NCBI RefSeq assembly: GCF_014653785.1
Contig: NZ_BNAS01000003.1
Span: 324,117 to 388,116 of the forward strand
Reading direction: 5' to 3'
DNA: 64,000 nt
Origin: Promicromonospora soli
GTDB lineage: Bacteria > Actinomycetota > Actinomycetes > Actinomycetales > Cellulomonadaceae
Positions within the stretch are counted from its first letter, which is position 1. Each line of letters opens with the position of its first letter. Below are positions 33,487 through 40,292 of this stretch, one piece after another. The notes below the pieces were generated by a model that had not been told where the DNA came from, made no database searches, and was given only the letters and a program-made list of their open reading frames with translations. Both the position numbers and the translations under genes were made by a program.

Positions 33487-34718
33487 CGAATGTGATGTCG
33501 CAGGACATCGGAATGGCCCGAACCCACGAAATATGGGTTCGGGCCATTGTCATGTCCGGGGTTGGTGCCGCGTGGCTGGTAGTCGCGGGCGAGGTTGATG
33601 GTGAGCTCGCGCAGGATCTCGCCGGTGGCGGCGTTGATGATCTGGACGTCGAGGTCGTGGACCAGGAGCAGGACGTGGGTTCCTGCGTGGGTTCGTCCGA
33701 CGCCGATGTGGCGTAGCTTGCCGGCGATGCGGAGGGTGACGCAGCCGGTCTTGTCGATCTTGTCGGTGCGGAGCCGGTCGTGGCTGTCGGTCCGGGCGCT
33801 GGTGCTGGGCGTGGCTTTGGGTGTGGTGCGGTAGGCGACTGCTGGGGGCTGCCTGTGTGGCAGGGATCGGTGCGGGCGGTGATGGTTGTACTCCTGGACG
33901 AAGGCGTCGATCAGGGTCTGCAGCTGGGTGAGTGTGGCCGGCTGGGCCGGTTGGGCGCGGAGCCATTTCTTCATCGTCTGCTGGAAGCGTTCGACCTTGC
34001 CCTGGGTGGTGGGGTGGTTGGGCCGGCCGTTCTTCTGGACGATGCCGAGCTGGCGTAGCTCGTGCTCGAGATGGTTACGACCGCCCTGGCGTCCGTGACC
34101 GGCTAGGCGCACGGTGTAGACCATGCCGTTGTCGGTCAGCACTGATGCGGGGTGTCCGTGCTGGTCACACGCTTGCCGGAAGGTGCTCAGGACGATCGGG
34201 GCGGTGATCGCCTGGTGGGCGCTGATGTGCAGGGCGTAGCGCGAGTGGTCGTCCAGCCAGGTGATGATCTCCACGTCGGGCCCCGGGCGGCCGGCGGGCG
34301 TGACCAGTCGGTAGTGGGTGAAGTCGGACTGCCAGGTCTCGTTGGGCTGGGCTGCGGCGAACCGAATGTACGAGCTCTTGGGGCGTTTCTTCGGCTCGCG
34401 GGTGACGGCGCCCTCGCGGGACAGGATCCGATGGATCGTGGCCCGTGAGAGCGTGGTCTGGTGGTGGTGGGTCAGGTGCCAGGCGATGGTGTCGGCGCCG
34501 GCGTCCAGGCCCTTGTCGCGCAGCTGCTTGCGTAGCGTCAGAACCTGTTGGACGACCTCGGGCGCAGTCGCTGCCGGGGTGGTGTGCGGGCGGCGGGAGC
34601 GGGGCTCGAACGCGGCCTCACCCTCGGTTCGGTAGCGCTTCAGGAGCCGGGAAACCCAACCCTGGGAGACGCCGTAGCGGCGGGCGACCGCGGTGATGAC
34701 CAGACGTCGTTTCGACAT
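33468..34718 (-). CDS. IS481-family DDE transposase
   Basis: The 416-residue transposase has N-terminal helix-turn-helix segments (VITAVARRYGVSQGWVSRLLKRY, then ATIHRILSREG). An integrase core carries the DDE triad: Asp in TWQSDFTHY, Asp in VLTDNGMVY, Glu in GKVERFQQTMKKW. The C-terminal part (GCVTLRIAGKLRHIGVGR) is usual for the longer IS481 members. The frame does not close inside the element: the last seven residues and the TGA stop (33468-33470) are supplied by the tRNA-fMet gene read in antisense. The ATG is at 34716-34718. Confidence 0.92.
   Translation of the reverse strand: MSKRRLVITAVARRYGVSQGWVSRLLKRYRTEGEAAFEPRSRRPHTTPAATAPEVVQQVLTLRKQLRDKGLDAGADTIAWHLTHHHQTTLSRATIHRILSREGAVTREPKKRPKSSYIRFAAAQPNETWQSDFTHYRLVTPAGRPGPDVEIITWLDDHSRYALHISAHQAITAPIVLSTFRQACDQHGHPASVLTDNGMVYTVRLAGHGRQGGRNHLEHELRQLGIVQKNGRPNHPTTQGKVERFQQTMKKWLRAQPAQPATLTQLQTLIDAFVQEYNHHRPHRSLPHRQPPAVAYRTTPKATPSTSARTDSHDRLRTDKIDKTGCVTLRIAGKLRHIGVGRTHAGTHVLLLVHDLDVQIINAATGEILRELTINLARDYQPRGTNPGHDNGPNPYFVGSGHSDVLRHHIRSGGRI
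33475..33490 (+). repeat. Direct repeat, left copy (tRNA 3' end)
   Basis: CTGCCCCCGCTACGAA, the last 12 bases of tRNA-fMet plus four bases, is repeated exactly at 34813-34828. The two copies abut the two ends of the insertion sequence. Confidence 0.9.
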
Positions 34719-34812
34719 GGCCGGGGTGTACTGGCCCGGCTATGTCGATGTCCCGAGACACGCCCATTCCGATGACCCGAGACACCCCATTCCGATGTCC
34801 TGAGACTCAACA
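33491..34812 (-). mobile_element. IS481-family insertion sequence, apparently intact
   Basis: The element is 1322 bp. The inverted terminal repeats share CAGGACATCGGAATGG and begin TGT: left TGTGATGTCG..., and right, read inward, TGTTGAGTCT.... Near the right end the terminal motif recurs twice more (CCATTCCGATGACCCGAGAC, GATGTCCCGAGAC), giving subterminal transposase-binding repeats. The left end holds a 15-bp hairpin. The 16-bp flanking direct repeat is at the upper limit for an IS481 target duplication. Alternatively it reflects a tRNA attachment site. Confidence 0.88.
33512..33548. terminator. Perfect hairpin inside the IS left end
   Basis: AATGGCCCGAACCCA and TGGGTTCGGGCCATT form a perfect 15-bp stem with a 7-base loop. 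It lies inside the element just past its left repeat. It could stop transcripts of the tRNA from running into the element, or shield the transposase from outside promoters. Confidence 0.6.
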
Positions 34813-34828
34813 CTGCCCCCGCTACGAA
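34813..34828 (+). repeat. Direct repeat, right copy
   Basis: An exact second copy of CTGCCCCCGCTACGAA directly follows the right IS end. It is followed by a terminator hairpin that probably belonged to the tRNA-fMet gene before insertion. Confidence 0.9.
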
Positions 34829-34830
34829 AT

Positions 34831-34862
34831 CAGGCCCGGGAATCCTTGGATTCCCGGGCCTG
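34831..34862. terminator. Former tRNA-fMet terminator, now separated by the IS
   Basis: CAGGCCCGGGAATCC and GGATTCCCGGGCCTG form a perfect 15-bp stem with a TT turn. It stands 2 bases after the right direct repeat, as expected for the terminator of the uninterrupted tRNA gene. Confidence 0.7.
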
Positions 34863-34930
34863 TGAGGTATCTGGAACCTGAACCAGTCACCACAAACCCT
34901 CCACTTGCCTGGTGTGGAGACCCCTAGGGG

Positions 34931-35194
34931 CGGGAGCTGTCCGAGGAGCTCGGTGCGACGGCCCAGCCCAAGGACGCCGGGGTCGCGGTGCACCACTACT
35001 TTCTCGCGCGGGTTGTCTCGATGGACCTGGCGTTGCGGTCGGGCCCGGAGTTCCAGGAACCGACCCGCGGGACGTACGAGGTCGAGCATGTCGACCTGCG
35101 CAACGGCGAGGCACTTGCCGGCGCCGATCTGGCGCCTGCCGCGTCGAAGGCGTTCATCCGGACCAACCGGAAGGCGCCGCTCGCGGAGGCATGA
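34931..35194 (+). pseudogene. Truncated Nudix hydrolase (C-terminal remnant)
   Basis: A frame from 34931 to TGA 35192-35194 reads RELSEELGATAQ, then VHHYFLARVVSMDL, RSGPEFQEPTRGTYEVEHVDL and KAFIRTNR. RELSEELG is the second half of a Nudix box (REXXEEXG), and the rest resembles a Nudix C-terminus. There is no first half of the box and an in-frame TAG stands at 34925, so the N-terminal part has been lost. The break lies about 70 bases from the relocated tRNA terminator, so the loss may date from the insertion events at this locus. Confidence 0.7.
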
Positions 35195-35507
35195 CGTTGC
35201 CGGACACGGAGCCCGGCCTCCTGTCCCCTATCCGACGTACGAGTCGTCGAGTAGCGGAATCCAGCCTTGTAGTGGGTTGCGGGAAGGCGCGAACGCCTTG
35301 ACGAGCTGGCGTGTTAGCGCTCACAATCTGGTCGAAGCCGACGAAGTCTGGGTGACAGGGCGTCCTGCTTCGTTGGAGTTTCGATCAGGCGTGGCCGCGC
35401 CATGAGCAGCACAGATGTCCTAACAGTTCTCCCGCATGCGCACGGGTATGGGTCGCGGTGCACCCCTCTCCGGGTGAACCGTCCGGCTCTCTTGATCAAG
35501 GAGGATC
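35195..35507 (+). promoter_or_regulatory. Upstream region of the secreted GH43 gene
   Basis: There is no convincing gene in these 313 bases. The region holds a -35-like TTGACG (35298-35303), a -10-like CACAAT (35322-35327, 18-base spacer) and a LacI-type operator between them. A transcription start near 35334 would give a 170-base leader before the AAGGAGG ribosome site and the ATG at 35508. Confidence 0.5.
35312..35325. promoter_or_regulatory. LacI-family operator before the GH43 gene
   Basis: TGTTAGCGCTCACA is a palindrome (one imperfect pair) around a central CG, the classical LacI/GalR operator form. It overlaps the spacer and -10 region of the predicted promoter. Its arms differ from the CGTGAA-NN-TTCACG sites near the transporter operon, so a different regulator is expected. 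Confidence 0.65.
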
Positions 35508-38500
35508 ATGTCTGCCCATTCTAGTTCCCAATCGATTTCCAGTTCTCAATCGATCGCGCCGCCGTCGCGGCGACCTCGGTGGTTGAAGCGGTTCGTCGCC
35601 GCCACCGTGGCGGCACTGGTGGCCGGAGGCGGCATCTTCGCGGTCACCGAGACGGCCGCAGCCGCCACGGTCGACCCCACCGCCTGGTATGTGCTGCTGA
35701 ACCGCAACAGCGGCAAGGCCCTTGACGTCAGCGGCGTGTCCACCGCCGACGGAGCCCTGCTCCACCAGTGGACCCGCACCAACGCCAACAACCAGCAGTT
35801 CCAGTTCGTGGACGCCGGCGGCGGCTACTACAAGCTCAAGGCCCGGCACTCGGGCAAGGTCATCGACGTGTCCAGCTGGTCGACGGCCGACGGCGCCGCC
35901 ATCCACCAGTGGACCGACACCGGCGGCGCCAACCAGCAGTTCCGGCTGGCCGACTCCGACAACGGCTACGTCCGGTTGATCAACCGCAACAGCAACAAGG
36001 CGGTCGAGGTCCAGAACGCGGCGACCAACGACGGCGCAGGCGTCGTGCAGTACAGCGACTGGGGCGGCAGCAACCAGCAGTGGCAGCTCGTCCGCGTCGC
36101 CGAAGAATGGAATCCCGATTCGTCGTATACGACGACGGATGCCGGCGACGGCACCTACACGGTTCCCATGCTGAAGTCCGACGTGCCGGATGTCAGTGTC
36201 GAGCGCGTCCCCGCGTCGCAGAACGACGAAGGTCGCGACATCTACTACATGGTCAGCACGACGATGCATCTCAGTCCTGGCGCACCGATCATGAAGTCGT
36301 ACGACCTGGTCAACTGGGAGACCGTGAGCTACGCGTTCGATCGCCTCGACATCAGTGATGCCGCGTCCTTGCGCAACGGCAAGAACTCCTACGGGGAGGG
36401 GCAATGGGCGTCGTCGATCCGCTTCCACGACGGCACCTACTACGTGCTCATCAACTCGCTGAACCTCGGCGGCGCCTTCCTCTACCGCACCGACGACATC
36501 GAGAACGGAGCGTGGACGAAGACGGCGTTCGGTCGAGGCTTCCACGACCCATCGCTCTTCTTCGACGACGCCAACGGCGGAACGCCGTACATCATCTACG
36601 GCGGCGTCAGCGCCGTTCGACTCAACCCGACGCTGACGGCGGTCGAGGAGGATTTCCCGGACTTCATCCGGCGCAGTGACTACGCGGATAAGCCGTACGT
36701 CGGCAGCGACGGGATCTTCGAGGGCGCCCAGGTGTCCTACATCGACGGCTACTACTACGTGGTGATGATCACCTGGCGCAGCAACGGCCGCCAGGTCGTC
36801 ATGTTCCGTTCGCCCGAGCTGCTCGGCCGCCTCGCGGCCACCCCGGCGCCCTACGAGTCCTATGGGGCGCTGGCCTCGAACGGATTCGCGCAGGGCAGCC
36901 TTGTGCCCATCAAGAATGACGCGGGCGGCGACGACTGGCACGGCTTCTTCTTCCGCGACTCGTATCCGGTCGGTCGTATCCCGGCGCTGATCCCGGCGAC
37001 CTGGAGCAACGGGTGGCCGACCTTCGGCAACAACGGCGTAGTGCCGGTCGACGGCGTCTTCGAGAAGCCGATCAGGCTCACCCCCGAGCAGGAGCGTTTC
37101 GAACGACTCAAGAGCGTCGTCGTGTCCGACGACTTCGACAACGATGCACCGCACCGTGCCTTCCAGGACGAGCGGTGGACGCTTCCGACAGCGCCCGACA
37201 TCGACGAGACGCTGGTCGGAGTCGAACTCTTCGGCAATCCCGGCGTCGAGTCCGGAAGCACGGCGAGCTGGATCGCCAACGACGGTGCGACGCTCTCGAC
37301 GACGACGGACGCGCACACGGGTTCGAGGGCTCTCGCGGTCACCGGGCGGAACGCCACGGGGTCGGGGCCGGCGCAGAACGTCACCGGCAAGGTGCAGCAC
37401 AACGTCACGTACGACATCTCGGCGTGGATCAAGTACGACAACCCGGCGAGCCCGGCGACCAAGCAGTTCCTCATCACTGCTCGGTACGGCGGCAACAACA
37501 CCACCTTCACCAACCTCACGCCCGCCACGGCCGTGACCCGCGGGAGCTGGGGCAAGGTGTCCGGGTCGTTCACGATTCCTGCATCCCAGGCCCTCTCCGA
37601 CGTGCGCATCTTCATCGAGACCCCCTGGGTGAGCAATCCGTCGGCAGACCCCAACACGCACCTCATGGACTACAAGGTCGATGACGTGTCACTCGTCGGG
37701 CGGCCAGCCGCCGAGCCGCCGCATCCCGATGAGATCGCGCCGAACGGGTCGAACCTCGACCTGGCCTGGGAGTGGAACCACGCGCCCGACAACCGGTACT
37801 GGTCGCTCACCGACCGCCAGGGGTGGCTGCGGTTGACGGCCGGCAAGGTCGTGACCGGTGCGTACACCCACCGCGACCCCGGTGGCGAGCTCACCTGGCT
37901 CGAAGAAGCGCGCAACACGCTCTCGCAGCGCTCCTTCGGGCCTCGGACGTCGGCCGAGACGAAGCTGGACATCTCGGGCATGAACAACGGCGACGTCGCC
38001 GGTCTTGCAGCGTTCGGCCACGACTTCTCCTACATCGCGGTCAAGCGCGTGAGCGGGGTGAACACGGTGGGGGTCGTCCATCGCGGACGTCCCTTCACCG
38101 CACCGGTCGACCAGTCGGCGATCGAGAGCTTCGTCCCCGGCACCGCTACGGCGCTCGGGGGTGCCACGCAGGTGCACCTGAAGGCAGATCTGGACTTCGC
38201 CCGCAGTCCGGGGCAGCTCTTCACGACCTTCTACTACAGCTTGAACGGGACCGATTGGACCAAGCTCGGCAACGCCGTCGGGCCGCTCGAGTTCGCCGGA
38301 TCGACACACTTCATGGGGCACCGGGTCGCACTGTTCAACTACGCGACCCAGCAGACAGGCGGCCACGTCGACTTCGACCGCTTCCTGCTGAGCGACACGC
38401 TGACCTCGCAGAACCAGCCGCTCGACAAGAGCGACCTGAATGCTGCGATCGCCTACGCCGAATCGCTCGACTCGGGTGACTATCCCGCCGAGGCGTGGGC

Positions 38501-38639
38501 GGCGATGCGCGACGTACTTGCAAAGGCGCGCACGGTGGCGGCAGGGGTGGTCGGCACGCAGAACCAGATCGACGCCCCCGAGCGAGCGCTCAGCTATGAG
38601 CTCGCCCGCCTCGGAACACTGAAGGCACCGGCGCCGTGA
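35508..38639 (+). CDS. Secreted multidomain GH43 glycoside hydrolase with ricin-type CBM
   Basis: The 1043-residue exported enzyme has a signal peptide (RRPRWLKRFVAATVAALV, cut near AAAA-TVDP). A ricin-type beta-trefoil at about 57-195 has three Q-x-F/W repeats (NNQQFQF, NQQFRL, NQQWQL). The GH43 propeller spans about 200-520, with Asp in DVPDVSVERV, Asp in GFHDPSLFF and Glu in IFEGAQVSYIDG. A CBM4_9-like domain follows at 570-730, a GH43 C-terminal beta-sandwich at 745-967 (LDLAWEWNHAPDNRYWSL), and a FIVAR-like helical end. Beta-xylosidase or arabinofuranosidase action is likely. AAGGAGG precedes the ATG. An in-frame coding remnant follows the stop codon. Confidence 0.92.
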   Translation: MSAHSSSQSISSSQSIAPPSRRPRWLKRFVAATVAALVAGGGIFAVTETAAAATVDPTAWYVLLNRNSGKALDVSGVSTADGALLHQWTRTNANNQQFQFVDAGGGYYKLKARHSGKVIDVSSWSTADGAAIHQWTDTGGANQQFRLADSDNGYVRLINRNSNKAVEVQNAATNDGAGVVQYSDWGGSNQQWQLVRVAEEWNPDSSYTTTDAGDGTYTVPMLKSDVPDVSVERVPASQNDEGRDIYYMVSTTMHLSPGAPIMKSYDLVNWETVSYAFDRLDISDAASLRNGKNSYGEGQWASSIRFHDGTYYVLINSLNLGGAFLYRTDDIENGAWTKTAFGRGFHDPSLFFDDANGGTPYIIYGGVSAVRLNPTLTAVEEDFPDFIRRSDYADKPYVGSDGIFEGAQVSYIDGYYYVVMITWRSNGRQVVMFRSPELLGRLAATPAPYESYGALASNGFAQGSLVPIKNDAGGDDWHGFFFRDSYPVGRIPALIPATWSNGWPTFGNNGVVPVDGVFEKPIRLTPEQERFERLKSVVVSDDFDNDAPHRAFQDERWTLPTAPDIDETLVGVELFGNPGVESGSTASWIANDGATLSTTTDAHTGSRALAVTGRNATGSGPAQNVTGKVQHNVTYDISAWIKYDNPASPATKQFLITARYGGNNTTFTNLTPATAVTRGSWGKVSGSFTIPASQALSDVRIFIETPWVSNPSADPNTHLMDYKVDDVSLVGRPAAEPPHPDEIAPNGSNLDLAWEWNHAPDNRYWSLTDRQGWLRLTAGKVVTGAYTHRDPGGELTWLEEARNTLSQRSFGPRTSAETKLDISGMNNGDVAGLAAFGHDFSYIAVKRVSGVNTVGVVHRGRPFTAPVDQSAIESFVPGTATALGGATQVHLKADLDFARSPGQLFTTFYYSLNGTDWTKLGNAVGPLEFAGSTHFMGHRVALFNYATQQTGGHVDFDRFLLSDTLTSQNQPLDKSDLNAAIAYAESLDSGDYPAEAWAAMRDVLAKARTVAAGVVGTQNQIDAPERALSYELARLGTLKAPAP

Positions 38640-38774
38640 CTCGATGACGACCACCTTTCCGGCACCCGCTGCGTGGCCAGAAAGGTGGTCGTCACGGTGC
38701 TCGCGGCCAACGCGGAGGAGGTGCCGATCACGGTCGCCTTCGAGACGCCGTACTCGGCTCGCACATGCAACTGA
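38640..38774 (+). pseudogene. In-frame remnant of an actinobacterial glycosidase C-terminal domain
   Basis: Directly after the GH43 stop codon the same frame stays open for 44 codons to TGA 38772-38774. It reads SGTRCVARKVVVTVLAANA, then EEVPITVAFETPYSARTCN. RC(V/L)A.K..V.V.A.N....P...TPYG-like text is, from memory, common at the C-termini of Micrococcales secreted glycosidases. It may be a decayed end of this gene. A hairpin (GACGACCACCTTTC at 38646-38659, GAAAGGTGGTCGTC at 38680-38693) lies within it and could serve as terminator. Confidence 0.5.
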
Positions 38775-38818
38775 TCTGAGCGGCACGGACCCTGCGACCA
38801 GGTCCGTGTCACTCAGAA

Positions 38819-38848
38819 CCCGGTCCCGAGGCCAGCCTCGGGACCGGG
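38819..38848. terminator. Perfect hairpin downstream of the GH43 gene
   Basis: CCCGGTCCCGAGG and CCTCGGGACCGGG form a perfect 13-bp stem around CCAG. A smaller stem, CACGGACC / GGTCCGTG, lies just upstream at 38784-38808. Together they probably end the GH43 transcript. Confidence 0.7.
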
Positions 38849-39038
38849 CTTCCGACGTCCCACGGGACGTCATCGAGGAGAGTGCGTGGAACTGCGACGG
38901 CGCAGACGCGTGCCGAGGCGCCCCCTCCGGCGTCCACAACCTCACGGAGAAGAACGCCCAGCGCGCGGGGTCGCCGTCCTTCCGGCGAGGCATCTAGGGA
39001 GTGTCGTGATACGAGGCCACGCCGATTCTTCCATCACG
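38849..39038. other. Non-coding stretch with no recognised gene
   Basis: About 190 bases lie between hairpins. A rightward frame (VIEESAWNCDGADAC... FRRGI) is open to 38997 but has no recognisable similarity or ribosome site. I regard it as decayed or non-coding sequence. Confidence 0.4.
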
Positions 39039-39073
39039 AAGGGGCATCGAGTTGTGCTGACTCGATGCCCCTT
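39039..39073. terminator. Intrinsic terminator 5' of the tRNA remnant
   Basis: AAGGGGCATCGAGT and ACTCGATGCCCCTT form a perfect 14-bp stem with a 7-base loop, followed by TTGTGGG. It stands 19 bases before the tRNA-fMet-like remnant. Confidence 0.8.
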
Positions 39074-39091
39074 TTGTGGGATCTGACGGGC

Positions 39092-39144
39092 CGCGGGGTG
39101 GACTCCGCTCCGCGGGCTCGCCCGTCTCTATCCTGCCCCCGCTA
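39092..39144 (+). pseudogene. Degraded tRNA-fMet copy
   Basis: The 5' part CGCGGGGTGGA and the 3' part ATCCTGCCCCCGCTAC (39130-39145) match the intact tRNA-fMet at 33413. GCCGCGGGGTGGA, including the two bases before, is identical. The middle is shortened by about 21 bases and lacks an anticodon arm. A 13-bp terminator follows, as in a real tRNA gene. This looks like a displaced or duplicated tRNA end marking the right border of an insertion. Confidence 0.7.
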
Positions 39145-39145
39145 C
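39130..39145 (+). repeat. Third copy of the tRNA-fMet 3' end (candidate attR)
   Basis: ATCCTGCCCCCGCTAC is identical to 33472-33487 in the intact tRNA. The two copies bound 5.6 kb containing the IS element, the Nudix remnant and the secreted GH43 gene. Confidence 0.75.
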
Positions 39146-39150
39146 AAAAT

Positions 39151-39190
39151 GAAGGCCCTGACCAGTGCAGATGCACAGGTCAGGGCCTTC
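39151..39190. terminator. Terminator after the tRNA remnant
   Basis: GAAGGCCCTGACC and GGTCAGGGCCTTC form a perfect 13-bp stem with a 14-base loop, five bases after the tRNA-like sequence. Position and form mirror the hairpin at 34831. Confidence 0.75.
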
Positions 39191-39223
39191 GCACTTGCGC
39201 TTGCGGCATGAGCTCGAACCGGA

Positions 39224-40039
39224 TCAGACCGGATCCTGGTGCTCCGAGTAGTCGGATGCGCCGAAGGGGATGATGAGTGCGCCGCCGGGCGTGTTCGACA
39301 CCGTCCCGTCGCTCTCGAGCCCGATGAACTTGCCGGTCGAGCGGCCGCCCGCGTAGTCGAAGACGAACACCGTGCCGACCGGGATCTTCTCCTCGCGCCA
39401 GGTGAACAGGTACAGACCGTCGTCGAGCCTGTAGGTCGTAGCGAGCTCTGCGGCGGCGTGGCCGCGCTGCTCGCCGACGAGGTTGTGCCAGACGAAGCGC
39501 CGTGAGCTCAGATAGATGTGCTCGTACAGGTGGTTCGGGCTGTAGCGGAACAGCGTGCGTCGTCCGATGAGGTCACGTGTCGGGGCGGGCGTCTCGGGGG
39601 AACCAGGGGCACCATCAACCCGTCCGCCGTGGAACGACTGCATGACACGCGTCTCGACGTCCGCGCCGTCGTCGTGGATGCGTGAGTGCACGATGAGTGC
39701 CCACCCCCGATCCGGATGGACTGCCACGGTAAGGGTCTCGACTTGTCGCTCCCCGAGCGAGAAGTCGATCCAAAAGGCGCCGTCGCCGACCGGGACCGCC
39801 TCGTAGGGGTCCGTTCCCGAGCCGGCCCAGGCGAAGTTCTCAGCACTCCACGTCACCGTTCCGCTCTCGCCGAACGTGAGGCTCAGTGCGCCATCGGCGC
39901 CGCGCACGACCAGCGAGCGGCCCGCAAGGTCGTCGCTCGGCGCGATGCGGTTGGCGTCGATTCCGGCCGAGAAGTCCTCCATGCTCAGCCAGTCGGCGGA
40001 CTCCTCGCCGAGGGTGTTTCCGGGGATCTGTTCGGACAT
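39224..40039 (-). CDS. MoaF-like protein
   Basis: This 271-residue protein resembles the two-domain MoaF family, named for molybdenum cofactor biosynthesis protein F. The N-terminal half has SLVVRGADGALSLTFGESG. The C-terminal half carries the family's recognisable stretch LFRYSPNHLYEHIYLSSRRFVWH, then LDDGLYLFTWREEKIPVGTVFVFD and RSTGKFIGLE. These are small lipocalin-like barrels; the true function is unknown and no molybdopterin genes are nearby. The ATG at 40037-40039 follows GGAAGG. It is divergent from a zinc alcohol dehydrogenase, suggesting a shared catabolic or detoxifying task. Confidence 0.8.
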   Translation of the reverse strand: MSEQIPGNTLGEESADWLSMEDFSAGIDANRIAPSDDLAGRSLVVRGADGALSLTFGESGTVTWSAENFAWAGSGTDPYEAVPVGDGAFWIDFSLGERQVETLTVAVHPDRGWALIVHSRIHDDGADVETRVMQSFHGGRVDGAPGSPETPAPTRDLIGRRTLFRYSPNHLYEHIYLSSRRFVWHNLVGEQRGHAAAELATTYRLDDGLYLFTWREEKIPVGTVFVFDYAGGRSTGKFIGLESDGTVSNTPGGALIIPFGASDYSEHQDPV

Positions 40040-40292
40040 CGTTGCCTTCCCTTCTCTCGAAACGGTCAGTGCAAGGGGACTCTCGGCGGCAGGTGGACTT
40101 CGGTGACCACTTGACCGATCAAGGTCTCTCCAGGGCACGACCGTGGCAGGGCGCACGAGGCCAGACCAGGCAGGACGGGTCTCTGTTCGCTGTGAGACAA
40201 GGGACGTTCCGCCTGGGACAACCAGGTCGAGGTCGCCGCGAGGGATGGTGGGGGCGGCGTCGAACGAGCCCCGACGCCGTGAGGAGCTTCTC
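40040..40292. promoter_or_regulatory. Divergent regulatory region with a palindrome
   Basis: This 253-base region separates the MoaF-like and dehydrogenase genes. It contains CTTGACCGATCAAG at 40110-40123, a palindrome with one imperfect pair and suitable as a repressor site. No gene is seen on either strand. Confidence 0.4.

Noticed and set aside
35492-35501. CTTGATCAAG palindrome just before the GH43 start
   Set aside because: It overlaps the ribosome-binding sequence and is short, so it is likely to be chance rather than an operator.
38644-38997. 118-codon frame overlapping the region after the GH43 gene
   Set aside because: It crosses two strong hairpins, has no ribosome site and no similarity. 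The GH43-phase frame at 38640-38774 reads much more like protein.
33488-39145. Expected integrase of a tRNA-targeting island
   Set aside because: No tyrosine or serine recombinase motif was seen in the interval. Only the IS481 transposase is present, so the island claim rests on repeats alone.
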